In this document: piece by piece, positions 8,052-16,497 of the stretch
How positions within the stretch are numbered: position 1 is the first letter of the stretch
Layout of the letters: every line of letters starts with the position of its first letter
Assembly (NCBI GenBank): GCA_041674745.1
Contig: JBAYVD010000019.1
Location: 1 to 30,070, forward strand
Source: UBA2040 sp041674745
GTDB lineage: Bacteria; Bacteroidota; Bacteroidia; Flavobacteriales_D; Crocinitomicaceae
DNA length: 30,070 nt
Reading direction: 5' to 3'
Program-made: the position numbers and the translations under genes
Notes under the pieces: generated by a model
What the model saw: only the letters and a program-made list of their open reading frames with translations
Told to the model about the DNA's origin: nothing
The model's database searches: none

Positions 8052-8080
8052 TTGTTGCCGTCATAATAATAGTACATTTG
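8052..8080 (+). promoter_or_regulatory. Promoter of the Na+/phosphate cotransporter gene
   Basis: TTG at 8052-8054 and TACATTTG at 8073-8080 are 18 bases apart. The -7 element includes the TTG at 8078, which is also the most upstream possible start of the reading frame. Translation must therefore begin further down, at GTG 8105, about 18 bases after the expected transcription start. Confidence 0.65.
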
Positions 8081-8104
8081 CCGAATCATTTCAAAAAAAG
8101 AAAA

Positions 8105-10228
8105 GTGAGTAAATTCAATTTTTCAAAAGGAGTTTTTCAAGCCATATTTATTCTTAGTGCGGTATTATTTGTAAATGTTTCAAGCACATTTGCTCAAGAA
8201 ACTGCCAAATCAACAATCGATGTAAAAGACTATATCGAAAATGTGAATTCTGCCGTAGACATCACTTCGGCTAATATCACTTGGAATATTAAATACGACA
8301 AAGTTCCGTTGAAGGGGAAATTGGTCATTCGGTACTTGAAAGAGAATCTTACCAAGATGAATAACAATCCGAATTGGAAAATGACTCCTTTCTTGTCAAC
8401 GGAAAAAACTTCTTATGAATTGAAGAATTTGCCTGTCAATGATAAAATTGCTTACGCAATTGGTGTTCAGTTGGAAAATGAAAAGGCAATTCTTTGGACA
8501 AAAACAAAAACATTTACGACGGAACGTGGTTGGACCTTGAAGACGGGTCTAATCATGCGAATATTGATGCTATTTGGATCGTTAGCCTTGTTTATTTATG
8601 GTATGAAAATCATGAGTGAAGGGATTCAAAAAGGAGCTGGACAAAAATTAAGACAAATTCTAGGTTCAATTACGAGTAACAAGTTTAAAGGAATCATGAC
8701 AGGTTTTTTAACCACGTCTATTATCCAATCCTCTAGTGCAACAACTGTCATGGTGGTTGGTTTTGTCAATGCCGGTTTATTGAATTTAAAACAAAGTATC
8801 AGCGTCATCATGGGCGCTAATATTGGGACAACGGTTACGGCTTGGTTAGTAGCCTATTTGGGATTCTCAATTTCCATGTCGGATTATGCTTTGCCAATTT
8901 TCCTTATTGCTTTGCTCATGTTGTTTTCAAGCAACGGAAGTTTAAAAGCCTGGGGTGAAATGTTGGCTGGATTTGCCTTGCTTTTCATTGGTTTGGAAAT
9001 GTTGAAAAACGGTGTGCCTGACATCAAAGGGAGTGTGGATTCTATGAAGTTCTTGAATGATTTGACAGGACACGGAATGTTTTCGGTTATCATTTTTGTT
9101 TTAATCGGAACCTTGGTCACGGTTGTTGTCCAATCCTCCTCTGCCGCAATGGCTGTAACCATCTTGTTGTGTGAACGAGGAATTATTCCTTTCGAAATGG
9201 CGGCAGGAATGGTTTTGGGTGAAAACATAGGAACAACCATTACCGCTAATTTAGCCGCGATTGTTGCCAATGTGCATGCAAAACGAGCAGCACGGGCCCA
9301 TTTCATTTTCAATGTTTTTGGTGTGATTTGGATGGTGATTGTATTTCCGTACTACCTGGATTTAGTGGATACAGTTACAACGATGTTGAATTATCCAAGT
9401 CCCAAATTGGTGCAAGATTCTAGACCAATCGCGCTGGCAATTTTCCATACCGGTTTCAATATCATGAACGTATTAATCTTGGTTTGGTTTACCAATGGAA
9501 TTGCCGCAACGGTGGTGAAAATGGTGCCTTCCAAAGTGGACGGTGATGAAGATTTTAGATTGGATTACATCGCTGGAGGCGTATTAAGTACACCGGAATT
9601 GTCTTTGTTAGAAGGTAAAAAAGAAATTTCAAAATTTGCCGATATTACGTCTCGTATGTCTGAAATGTTCAAGAATTTACTTTTCGAAAAAGAGAAAAAG
9701 AAAAAGAAAAAAATTATTGAACGAATCGAAAAATATGAAATCATCACCGATACCTTGCGTGAAGAAATCATGACGTATTTGAGTCGTTGCGCCGAAGACG
9801 AGTTGTCCAATGATTCTCAATTGAAAGTGCGTGCCTACATGGCGATCAACAACGATTTGGAAAGAATCGGAGACATCTATTATCAAATGTCGTTGGTGTA
9901 TCAAAAGAAAGAGGAAGAGAAAATTTGGTTCTCTCCTGAGCAACGCAACAACATCAAAAGAATGTTGTTGGTTTTGGATGCCGCTTTTGATACCATGAAA
10001 ATGAATTTGACGGTTCCAGAAAATAAAATCGATATCGAAAGAGCCATGATGAATGAAAAAGCCATCAATGCGCTTCGCGATGAATTGAGAACCGAAAATG
10101 ACTTGTTATTGGACACAGAAGACTTCAACGTGAAAAGCAACGTCGTGTATACCGATTTGGTTTTCTCTTGCGAGCGTGTAGGTGATTTGATCATCAATGT
10201 TTCCAAAGAACTTTCCTACAAGAAATAA
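8105..10228 (+). CDS. Na+/phosphate cotransporter with outside Fn3-like domain and C-terminal PhoU-like domain
   Basis: 707 residues from GTG 8105, chosen because the frame's earlier TTG lies inside the -7 promoter element and this start gives a clean signal peptide ending in VSSTFAQ. Residues about 32-142 form a fibronectin-III-like beta domain (ANITWNIKYDKVPLKGKLV to WTKTKTFTTER), unusual for this family. The membrane core follows with the two inverted QSSS repeats of NptA/PNaS transporters, IIQSSSATTVMVVGF (about 206-220) and VVQSSSAAMAVTILL (about 341-355). A charged KEKKKKKK linker leads to a helical PhoU-like domain (about 530-700). The protein should import phosphate with sodium, and the PhoU part may tune activity. 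The neighbouring PhoB-like regulators fit this role. Confidence 0.92.
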   Translation: MSKFNFSKGVFQAIFILSAVLFVNVSSTFAQETAKSTIDVKDYIENVNSAVDITSANITWNIKYDKVPLKGKLVIRYLKENLTKMNNNPNWKMTPFLSTEKTSYELKNLPVNDKIAYAIGVQLENEKAILWTKTKTFTTERGWTLKTGLIMRILMLFGSLALFIYGMKIMSEGIQKGAGQKLRQILGSITSNKFKGIMTGFLTTSIIQSSSATTVMVVGFVNAGLLNLKQSISVIMGANIGTTVTAWLVAYLGFSISMSDYALPIFLIALLMLFSSNGSLKAWGEMLAGFALLFIGLEMLKNGVPDIKGSVDSMKFLNDLTGHGMFSVIIFVLIGTLVTVVVQSSSAAMAVTILLCERGIIPFEMAAGMVLGENIGTTITANLAAIVANVHAKRAARAHFIFNVFGVIWMVIVFPYYLDLVDTVTTMLNYPSPKLVQDSRPIALAIFHTGFNIMNVLILVWFTNGIAATVVKMVPSKVDGDEDFRLDYIAGGVLSTPELSLLEGKKEISKFADITSRMSEMFKNLLFEKEKKKKKKIIERIEKYEIITDTLREEIMTYLSRCAEDELSNDSQLKVRAYMAINNDLERIGDIYYQMSLVYQKKEEEKIWFSPEQRNNIKRMLLVLDAAFDTMKMNLTVPENKIDIERAMMNEKAINALRDELRTENDLLLDTEDFNVKSNVVYTDLVFSCERVGDLIINVSKELSYKK

Positions 10229-10277
10229 ACGAAGCCAAAAAAAATAGTACCTTTCCGCGGTAAAAACGAATGGTAGT

Positions 10278-10970
10278 ATGAACGCGAAAATTCTATTGGT
10301 TGAAGACGATACAAGTTTAGGTTTCGTTATTTCTGATCATTTAAAATCGGCTGGATATCAGGTTACACTTTGTTGTGACGGGGTTGAAGCCATGAAAATG
10401 TTTGGAGAGAAAAAATTTCACCTAGGAATTTTTGATGTCATGATGCCGAAAAAGGATGGTTTTACTTTGGCACAAGAAATTCGTAAAATCGACAAAGAAA
10501 TCCCGATTCTTTTCCTTACAGCCAAATCCATGACAGAGGACAAGGTGGCTGGTTTCAAAGCAGGCGGGGATGATTATTTGACCAAACCTTTTAGCTTCGA
10601 TGAGTTTGAACTAAGGATTCAATCACTTTTGAAACGCGTGAATATTCACGTCGTAGAAGATGAAAAAACGGAATTTGAATTGGGAAAATTTACCTTCAAC
10701 AGTGAGGAGCATACCATCACAGGCGAATCAGAAGTGAAGACCTTGACCAAAAAAGAAAATCAAATTCTTAAGATTCTTTGTAAGCACCAAAATCAAGTGG
10801 TTGCAAGGGAAATTGTATTGACCGCAGTTTGGGGACAAGATGACTACTTTGTAGGCCGCAGTTTGGATGTCTTCATTACAAAATTGAGAAAATACCTCAA
10901 AGAAGACGAATCTGTTCAGATATTGAATATACACGGTGTTGGTTTTAAATTGGAATACAACCGAAAATAA
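10278..10970 (+). CDS. RprY-like OmpR-family response regulator
   Basis: 230 residues. The receiver domain has ED at 9-10, phospho-acceptor Asp53 in IFDVMMPKKDGFTLAQEIR, and LTAK and Lys in YLTKPFSFDEFELRI. The winged helix ends in VFITKLRKYLKEDESVQI and LNIHGVGFKLEYN. The MMPKKDGFTLAQE stretch resembles Bacteroides RprY, a regulator widely conserved in this phylum. No kinase is adjacent. It lies 49 bases after the phosphate transporter gene and 2 bases before tsaB. A TACCTTTC element at about 10239 could be a weak -7 box. Its regulon cannot be inferred from here. Confidence 0.9.
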   Translation: MNAKILLVEDDTSLGFVISDHLKSAGYQVTLCCDGVEAMKMFGEKKFHLGIFDVMMPKKDGFTLAQEIRKIDKEIPILFLTAKSMTEDKVAGFKAGGDDYLTKPFSFDEFELRIQSLLKRVNIHVVEDEKTEFELGKFTFNSEEHTITGESEVKTLTKKENQILKILCKHQNQVVAREIVLTAVWGQDDYFVGRSLDVFITKLRKYLKEDESVQILNIHGVGFKLEYNRK

Positions 10971-10972
10971 CC

Positions 10973-11653
10973 ATGTCTCAAATTTACCTTTTACATCTTG
11001 AAACAAGCACCAAGGTTTGTTCGGTGGCACTTTCCCTAAACGGTGAATTGATTGCCTTGAAGGAAACCAACGAAGACGATTTTTCGCACGGGGAAAAGTT
11101 GACACTTTTTGTAGAGGAAGTTATGCAAAAAGGACACCTTTCCTTTCCAGACTTGGCGGGTATTTCCATTGCTTCTGGTCCAGGTTCTTATACCGGATTG
11201 CGGATTGGCACTTCGACTGCCAAAGGTTTTTGTTACGCTTTGAATATTCCCCTTTTGACGATTGATGCGTTAGAAAGTTTGGCGCAATTGGCGAGAAAGA
11301 AATACCCAGAATCCAATCTTTGTCCGATGATTGATGCGCGAAGAATGGAAGTCTATGCAGCCATTTATTCGTCTCAAATGACGATTCTCAAACCCATTTC
11401 TGCGGATATTCTTGAAGAAGATTCCTATGCAGAATTTGAGAACTTGGTTTGTTTTGGCGACGGAATGCCCAAAACGAAAGAATTGTGGGCGAATCGTGCT
11501 ATCACTTTTGACGAGGAAATACTTTGCTCCGCCACTGGACAGGTGGAAAGGGTGTATGCGAAGTATTTGCAACAAGATTTCGAAGATGTCGCGTATTTCG
11601 AACCTTTTTACCTCAAGGATTTTATCGGGGCAGTGAAGAAAAATCCGCTGTAA
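10973..11653 (+). CDS. tsaB: tRNA threonylcarbamoyladenosine biosynthesis protein TsaB
   Basis: 226 residues, the usual length. The N terminus LLHLETSTKVCSVALSLNGE has the ASKHA ATPase-like phosphate loop. DFSHGEKLTLFVEEV and SGPGSYTGLRIGTSTAKGFC are the signature segments of TsaB (YeaZ). The protein acts with TsaD and TsaE in making t6A at position 37 of tRNAs that read ANN codons. The start is 2 bases after the stop of the upstream regulator gene, so the two are probably co-transcribed. Confidence 0.95.
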   Translation: MSQIYLLHLETSTKVCSVALSLNGELIALKETNEDDFSHGEKLTLFVEEVMQKGHLSFPDLAGISIASGPGSYTGLRIGTSTAKGFCYALNIPLLTIDALESLAQLARKKYPESNLCPMIDARRMEVYAAIYSSQMTILKPISADILEEDSYAEFENLVCFGDGMPKTKELWANRAITFDEEILCSATGQVERVYAKYLQQDFEDVAYFEPFYLKDFIGAVKKNPL

Positions 11654-11744
11654 GTTCTCGACTTTCTTTGTAACTTTATCCTACCTTTTTACATCAAAAT
11701 CCATTTTGAATTGTTCTATAGTAAAGAGGAGGAAAGTGGGAGAC

Positions 11745-12833
11745 ATGAATTTACAACACGACATAAAAACAAGTTCAAAACCATTCGTCATTGCTGGACC
11801 TTGCAGTGTAGAAAACCCGGAACAAATCAAAAGTGTAGCACAGGATTTAGCCAATTCAGGCAGAATTCAACTATTGCGCGGAGGAATCTGGAAACCAAGA
11901 ACTCGGCCAGATTCGTTTGAAGGAGTTGGAGCCATTGGTTTGCCCTGGTTAGTAGAAGCAGGAAAAGCCGCAAAATTGCCTGTTTGTATTGAAATAGCGA
12001 ACAAACATCATGTTGAAGTGGCTTTGGAGGCAGGCGTAGACGTGCTGTGGATTGGCGCGCGTACGACGGTGAATCCATTTGCTGTGCAAGAAATTGCCGA
12101 TGTTTTGAAAGGAACAAATGTTCCCGTGATGATCAAAAACCCGATCAATCCAGATTTAGAATTGTGGATTGGCGCTTTTGAACGATTGGAAAAAGCGGGC
12201 ATAGCGGATTTGACGGCGATTCATCGAGGTTTTTCGGTATACAAACATCCAAAGTATCGAAATGTACCGAGCTGGGAAATTCCGATTGCTTTGCGCGAAC
12301 GTTTGCCGCATATTCCTTTGATTTGCGATCCTAGTCATATTTCAGGAAGACGAGATTTGCTGTTGGAAGTGAGCCAAAAAGGCTTGGATTTGAATTTTGA
12401 TGGATTGATGATCGAAACCCATCCCCATCCCGATTTGGCTTGGTCAGATGCGGCGCAGCAAGTAACGCCAGAAGCTTTGTTCCACTTGTTGGATCAGTTG
12501 GTCTTGCGGACGGCCGTTTTTAGCAAAGATGCCGAAAAGGAATTGGATGAAATCCGTCACAAAATTGCCAACTTGGATGATCGTGTCTTTGATATGCTGT
12601 CGGCTCGGATGCAAATGAGCGAAGATGCGGGCGAATTGAAACGAGAACACAACATCACCATCTTTCAGCAAGAGCATTGGGCGAAAATGAAAAACAAGCG
12701 TTTGGCGATGTCTGAAAATTATAAATTGACGCCTTTTTTCATCCAACAAATGATGGAAGCGATTCACCTCGAATCCATTCGCCACCAAACCAAAGTGATG
12801 AATCCGAATATTGACACGCCCAACAACGAATGA
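11745..12833 (+). CDS. Bifunctional DAHP synthase / chorismate mutase
   Basis: 362 residues from ATG 11745; the frame is open back to a TTG at 11706 but those 13 residues have no family likeness. An AGGAGGAAAG purine run stands upstream of the ATG, an unusually clear Shine-Dalgarno for this phylum. The KdsA-like type I-beta DAHP synthase domain (about 1-255) shows FVIAGPCSVENPEQI, LRGGIWKPRTRPDSFEG, LWIGARTTVNPFAVQEI, PVMIKNPINPD and ICDPSHISGRRD. A type II (AroQ) chorismate mutase helix bundle (about 261-350) begins KELDEIRHKIANLDDRVFDM. The protein makes the first shikimate-pathway intermediate and converts chorismate to prephenate. It overlaps aroA by 4 bases. Confidence 0.94.
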   Translation: MNLQHDIKTSSKPFVIAGPCSVENPEQIKSVAQDLANSGRIQLLRGGIWKPRTRPDSFEGVGAIGLPWLVEAGKAAKLPVCIEIANKHHVEVALEAGVDVLWIGARTTVNPFAVQEIADVLKGTNVPVMIKNPINPDLELWIGAFERLEKAGIADLTAIHRGFSVYKHPKYRNVPSWEIPIALRERLPHIPLICDPSHISGRRDLLLEVSQKGLDLNFDGLMIETHPHPDLAWSDAAQQVTPEALFHLLDQLVLRTAVFSKDAEKELDEIRHKIANLDDRVFDMLSARMQMSEDAGELKREHNITIFQQEHWAKMKNKRLAMSENYKLTPFFIQQMMEAIHLESIRHQTKVMNPNIDTPNNE

Positions 12834-14074
12834 TCGTTTATCCAGGGAAATACGAAGGAATCGTAGCCATTCCAGCTTCGAAAAGTGATAGTCAACGCGC
12901 TATTTTGGCAGCTGGATTAGCGGCGGGACATTCTGAATTATACAATGTTGGCCAGAGCGCTGACGAACTTTCCATGTTGAACAATATTGAAAGACTTGGA
13001 GCAAAAATAACCCGTCCGGAAGGTGCGGTGCATGTTACTGGAATTCAAGAATTTCCGACAAAATTGGCCTTGAATGTAGGCGAAAGCGGTTTGGGCGTTC
13101 GTTTGCTATCTTCTCTTTTGCTTACCCAAAAAGGAAAATTTGAAATCGTAGGCGAAGGAACCTTGATGAGTCGACCCTTGTCTTTTTTCAAAGAGAATTT
13201 TGAAGGAAAAGTCCCCAAAATAGAAGATCATTTGGGGTTTTTACCGCTGGAAATCGAAGGACCATTTTTGGGTGGTGAATTGACCGTGAGCGGAAAGCAA
13301 AGTTCACAATACATTTCCGGTTTGCTCATGGCTTTGCCGTTGGCAGAAAAAGATTCGGTTTTGCAGGTGGAAAAATTGAACAGCAAACCCTACGTTCAAA
13401 TGACCTTGGAAACGCTTCGTGCCTTTGGGATCGAAATTTTGCACACGGATTTGAAAGAATTCATCATCCGAGGAAAACAGAAATATTTGTCGACGAGCTA
13501 CAAAATCGAAAGCGATTGGAGTTCGGCTTCTTATTGGTTGGTCGCATCGGCACTCGGCCATAAAATTTCAGTAGAAGGATTGAGCCAATCTAGTTTTCAA
13601 GCGGATCGGGCTATTTTGAAAGCTTTCACAGCGGCGAATTGCACCGTTGAAAAACGAGAAAATCGATTGTTTGTTCGCGGAACGGAGCGAAAGGCTTTTG
13701 CATTTGATGCGACGGATTGTCCCGACTTGTTTCCAACCTTGGCAGCTTTTGCGGCACTCACACTCGGACGAAGCACACTTTTTGGCTTGAGTCGATTGGT
13801 GGACAAAGAAAGCAATCGAGCGCTGACCATTCAAACGGAATTTGAAAAACTGGGCATCAAAATTATATTGGACGAAACCCACAACGCGATGCACATTGAA
13901 GGCAAAACGAGCATTCACGGCGGTCGCGTCTTTTCCAACCACGATCACCGCATTGCGATGAGTTTGGCCATTCTAGGCCTTTCCGCTGACAATCCAGTCC
14001 AAATTGATTTCCCAGAAGCGGTAAAGAAAAGTTACCCCGGGTTTTGGGAAGATTTGGAAAGGTTGAAGAGCTAA
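12830..14074 (+). CDS. aroA: 3-phosphoshikimate 1-carboxyvinyltransferase (EPSP synthase)
   Basis: 414 residues, slightly shorter than most (about 427). It starts in the ATGA overlap with the upstream fusion gene, so the two are translationally coupled. The N-terminal substrate loop is IPASKSDSQRAILAAG, the glycine-rich segment is NVGESGLGVRLLSSLL where many homologues have NAGTAMR, and MSRPL, GKQSSQYISGLLMALPLA, DCPDLFPTLAAFA and NHDHRIAMSLAI are conserved active-site stretches. It joins PEP to shikimate-3-phosphate in aromatic amino-acid synthesis. The divergent glycine-rich segment is seen in other Bacteroidota enzymes, as far as I recall. Confidence 0.94.
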   Translation: MIVYPGKYEGIVAIPASKSDSQRAILAAGLAAGHSELYNVGQSADELSMLNNIERLGAKITRPEGAVHVTGIQEFPTKLALNVGESGLGVRLLSSLLLTQKGKFEIVGEGTLMSRPLSFFKENFEGKVPKIEDHLGFLPLEIEGPFLGGELTVSGKQSSQYISGLLMALPLAEKDSVLQVEKLNSKPYVQMTLETLRAFGIEILHTDLKEFIIRGKQKYLSTSYKIESDWSSASYWLVASALGHKISVEGLSQSSFQADRAILKAFTAANCTVEKRENRLFVRGTERKAFAFDATDCPDLFPTLAAFAALTLGRSTLFGLSRLVDKESNRALTIQTEFEKLGIKIILDETHNAMHIEGKTSIHGGRVFSNHDHRIAMSLAILGLSADNPVQIDFPEAVKKSYPGFWEDLERLKS

Positions 14075-14152
14075 GGCTACCAAGTACAGTATAAAAAATG
14101 AACGTTTCGACCCTACAAAGAGTTAAAGTAAATACCAATTAAAATTGAAACC

Positions 14153-14545
14153 ATGTTTACAGTAGAACAAATCGAACAGGCACACGAAAAAGTGAAAACG
14201 GGCGCTGAATTCCCGAAGTATATTCAAGAAATTAAGGAAATGGGTGTTGCCGCATTTGAGACTTGGGTCTTGGACAGTCACACCGAATATTTTGGAAAAG
14301 ACGGCTTTCAAACGGCATCAAAGCCCAAATATGCTCCTTTGAAAATTGCCGATTTTTCCAACCCGAGTCAGTTCGAACAGTACCTAAAAATCCACCAACA
14401 AGGAAAAACCGATTACGTCACCTTTTGCCACCATTGCGCCGAAACTGGCGTTGAAAAATGGCACGTGGATCTTTACAAAATGACCTGTACCTATTACGAT
14501 CAAGCTGGAAATGAAGTTTTAGTGGAGAAGGTGCCAAGCGCTTGA
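14153..14545 (+). CDS. DUF1398 (YbcV-like) family protein
   Basis: 130 residues, soluble, no signal peptide. MFTVEQIEQAHEKVKTGAEF, YIQEIKEMGVAAFETWVLDS and HTEYFG are typical of the DUF1398 family, as are the C-terminal FCHHCAETGVEKWHVDLYKM and TCTYYDQAGNEVL. The function of the family is not known. It stands alone after aroA and before the first cassette array. Confidence 0.85.
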   Translation: MFTVEQIEQAHEKVKTGAEFPKYIQEIKEMGVAAFETWVLDSHTEYFGKDGFQTASKPKYAPLKIADFSNPSQFEQYLKIHQQGKTDYVTFCHHCAETGVEKWHVDLYKMTCTYYDQAGNEVLVEKVPSA

Positions 14546-14586
14546 AATTCAAGCATGAAACTGCAAAAGTGGAGATGACATAAAAA

Positions 14587-14632
14587 AAATCACCCACTTG
14601 CGCTCATTCAAGAGTTGACCCCTGTGTGATTT
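14587..14632 (-). terminator. Hairpin with minus-strand T tract
   Basis: AAATCAC (14587-14593) pairs with GTGATTT (14626-14632), with a weaker inner ACTTG/CAAG stem. Eight A at 14582-14589 give a T tract only on the minus strand. It lies after the plus-strand DUF1398 gene, so it may stop transcription in both directions or be the end of a lost minus-strand gene. Confidence 0.4.
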
Positions 14633-14701
14633 ATAAAAAATTACTACATTGGCAGGAATAAAAACTAAATTACTAACGAAACAACTGAATCCTACTCATT
14701 C

Positions 14702-14878
14702 ATGCCAAACTACGAACCACTCATTAGCACACGAATTTCAGGGGATTCTCATGTTAGGCTATGCGAAGGCTATTCGATGGGGAGTGGGGGTAGTAATGCG
14801 CAACCTGAGTTTCGGTTGGCACTCTGTTTTGGGGTGGATAAGCGAAACGAACAGGTGATTTATATCGCATATAAATAA
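14702..14878 (+). CDS. Possible short protein of 58 residues, perhaps a remnant
   Basis: An ATG at 14702 opens a frame ending in GVDKRNEQVIYIAYK, with TAA at 14876-14878 just before the first cassette boundary (G at 14879). I do not recognise it. The composition looks more protein-like than the overlapping frames. There is no clear ribosome-binding site or promoter. It may be the 3' piece of a gene cut when the cassette array was inserted, or not coding at all. Confidence 0.25.
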   Translation: MPNYEPLISTRISGDSHVRLCEGYSMGSGGSNAQPEFRLALCFGVDKRNEQVIYIAYK

Positions 14879-14911
14879 GTTATGGTGCATAGACAAACTA
14901 GACCTAAAAAG

Positions 14912-15460
14912 ATGAATAAGACACTGCAAATATTAATTTTACCTTTTCTATTAATTGTAGGCTGCAATCAATCAAATTCAGAAATTAATCTCAATTCTAA
15001 AAAGACAGAAAGCAAGATTGATTCAAATAAAACTGATAGTTCTAACATTGCAATTCTAAACAATGATTCAATTAGTTATAAAATCTTTAAGGAAGGTAAA
15101 ACCACTGAATTAAGTCAAAAGAATTTGATTGAAATTGATAGCCTTTTGAGCGAATGTATTAATGAACATAATAAAAAACAAGAAATCATCTTTAATGAGA
15201 AGAAATCTAAATATCCCGATTTCCCATTTAAAAAGAAAAACTTCATAATTGAATTAAAGAATTACCAACGACAATATGTTGCAGTTAAAAATGTACGTGG
15301 TGAAAAAGAAGTTTGGGTAAATTGTTTTTGCGCTACCTTCGATGATAGCTGGAAATCTGATATATACATGGTTAGTGATGGTGGGAATTGTTTCTTCGAA
15401 TTAAAAATTAACATCGACAAAAAGAAATATTATGATTTCATGGTAAATGGAGATGCTTAG
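14912..15460 (+). CDS. Cassette-borne lipoprotein of unknown function
   Basis: 182 residues from ATG 14912. The lipoprotein signal MNKTLQILILPFLLIVGC puts the lipid on Cys18. The earlier ATG at 14882 belongs to the cassette boundary core itself and would spoil the signal peptide. The mature part starts with an Asn/Ser/Lys-rich linker, then a helical region (LIEIDSLLSECINEHNKKQE), then a strand-rich end with VKNVRGEKEVWVNCFCATF and VSDGGNCFFELKINIDKK. I do not recognise the fold. It is AT-rich compared with aroA or hom, in line with recent transfer. There is no -7 box in the short leader, so expression probably depends on upstream transcription. Confidence 0.8.
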   Translation: MNKTLQILILPFLLIVGCNQSNSEINLNSKKTESKIDSNKTDSSNIAILNNDSISYKIFKEGKTTELSQKNLIEIDSLLSECINEHNKKQEIIFNEKKSKYPDFPFKKKNFIIELKNYQRQYVAVKNVRGEKEVWVNCFCATFDDSWKSDIYMVSDGGNCFFELKINIDKKKYYDFMVNGDA

Positions 15461-15474
15461 TTGATAAAATGAAC

Positions 15475-15612
15475 GCACCATAACAGCTGTCTAGCGCCAA
15501 CCCTCCAATCTTGCTTCGGAACAACAAACAATTTGAAACAAAATAATCTTAACTTCGGTGAAACGATTTATTTAAAGAGTCGGGCCGATCGCCAGGCAGC
15601 AAACCGTTATGC
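15475..15612 (+). repeat. attC-like recombination site, long conserved type
   Basis: The opening arm GCACCATAAC is at 15475-15484 and the closing core GTTATGC at 15606-15612. TAACAGCTGTCTAGCGCC near the left end mirrors CGCCAGGCAGCAAACCGTTA near the right end as an imperfect inverted repeat. The outer arms are nearly identical to those of the site at 28350-28491 on the other strand; the middle has diverged. Confidence 0.8.
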
Positions 15613-15615
15613 ACA

Positions 15616-16092
15616 ATGAGGAAGACACTAGCAATAATAATATCAATCTTAGGATTTAATTTGACCTTGTTTGCGCAAATTGATTTCCAAAATCCTCCTT
15701 GGGAAACAGGATGTGACTCATTAACATCTCAATTAGAAATGAATATCTGCAGTTACGAAAAGTATTCAATTGCTGATAGTATACTGAATGATCAATATGA
15801 CACATTACTGAAATATATTGATAATCAATATCAAAAGGAGTTCGAGATGTTTATTGATTCTAATGATATTATTCAGAAAGACTATTTACAAAATTTAAAA
15901 GTTCAGAAAGAGTCAATTATTAAATCAAGAGAAGACTTTAAAGTTTTTTTAGAAAGCACAGTAGAAATACTTAACGCTCAATACCAAGGTGGCTCAATGA
16001 GACCAATGGTTGTGAATATGTACTCACTGGAATTAACAATCAACCAAATTAAAATACTGGAGAATATTATTGATGAAATAGTAAATAGATAA
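15616..16092 (+). CDS. Secreted LprI-like (DUF1311) protein in a cassette
   Basis: 158 residues. A signal peptide (about 1-20) ends in LTLFAQ. The mature N terminus has two Cys (33 and 45) in a pattern TGCDSLTSQLEMNICSYEKY then ADSILNDQYDTLLKYID, matching the LprI/DUF1311 domain, known from a lysozyme inhibitor of Mycobacterium and from many uncharacterised proteins. The rest is helical with a charged coiled region. The start ATG lies only 10 bases after the cassette boundary G, leaving no room for a promoter inside the cassette. A cell-wall protective role is possible but is inference. Confidence 0.8.
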   Translation: MRKTLAIIISILGFNLTLFAQIDFQNPPWETGCDSLTSQLEMNICSYEKYSIADSILNDQYDTLLKYIDNQYQKEFEMFIDSNDIIQKDYLQNLKVQKESIIKSREDFKVFLESTVEILNAQYQGGSMRPMVVNMYSLELTINQIKILENIIDEIVNR

Positions 16093-16172
16093 TGTGCATA
16101 ACATCCACTAAAAGCCACGGGCTGAACAACAACATCCAAGAAGCCCGCGTCTCCTGTTGAGAAACGTTATGT
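16093..16172 (+). repeat. attC-like recombination site, short type
   Basis: TGTGCATAAC (16093-16102) opens it and GTTATGT (16166-16172) closes it. The inner arms CACGGGCT and AGCCCGCG pair with one mismatch around a loop of about 18 bases. The opening arm matches the start of its own cassette, not the following core, as expected for an integron site. Confidence 0.75.
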
Positions 16173-16216
16173 GGGATTGCCCATACCCGAAAAATACCCA
16201 AGATATATTTTTAAAT

Positions 16217-16239
16217 AATACCAATATTTGGTATTTTTG
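16217..16239 (+). promoter_or_regulatory. Palindromic operator and promoter of the toxin-antitoxin pair
   Basis: AATACCAA (16217-16224) and TTGGTATT (16228-16235) form a perfect 8-bp inverted repeat with a 3-base centre. The -7 element TATTTTTG (16232-16239) overlaps its right arm, 16 bases before the antitoxin ATG. Autorepression by the antitoxin complex at such a site is normal for type II systems. Confidence 0.6.
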
Positions 16240-16254
16240 CTAAAATTAGTTGTT

Positions 16255-16497
16255 ATGAGTAAAAACACATCCATTACTTTGGGTACTTATTTTGATCAAT
16301 TTATTCAAAGTATTTTAAGAGAAGGACGGTACAAAAATGCAAGCGAGGCAGTTCGCGCTGGATTGAGACTACTTGAAGAAGAGGAACAGAAAATTATTGC
16401 TTTGCGTCATGCAATTGATGAAGGTGTAAATAGTGGTTTAGCCGAAGATTTTGATCCTGAAGAGCATTTAAAAATGATGAAAGCAAAACGAAAATAA
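16255..16497 (+). CDS. ParD-like antitoxin of a type II toxin-antitoxin pair
   Basis: 80 residues from ATG 16255; the frame extends upstream but that part lies inside the operator and promoter. The N terminus MSKNTSITLGTYFDQFIQSI and RYKNASEAVRAGLRLLEEEE form the ribbon-helix-helix DNA-binding fold of the ParD/CopG type. The C-terminal acidic tail (LAEDFDPEEHLKMMKAKRK) should cover the toxin. The toxin ATG follows the stop codon with no gap. The leader has a palindrome overlapping the -7 box, consistent with autoregulation. This is the only gene in either array with an evident promoter of its own. Confidence 0.9.
   Translation: MSKNTSITLGTYFDQFIQSILREGRYKNASEAVRAGLRLLEEEEQKIIALRHAIDEGVNSGLAEDFDPEEHLKMMKAKRK

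Noticed and set aside
8078..8104. TTG at 8078 as start of the phosphate transporter
   Set aside because: It lies inside the -7 promoter element and would place nine charged residues ahead of a good signal peptide. GTG 8105 is preferred.
14649..14858. 69-residue frame between DUF1398 and the first cassette
   Set aside because: Low-complexity composition without a ribosome-binding site; the overlapping 58-residue frame ending at 14878 looks more protein-like, and even that is doubtful.
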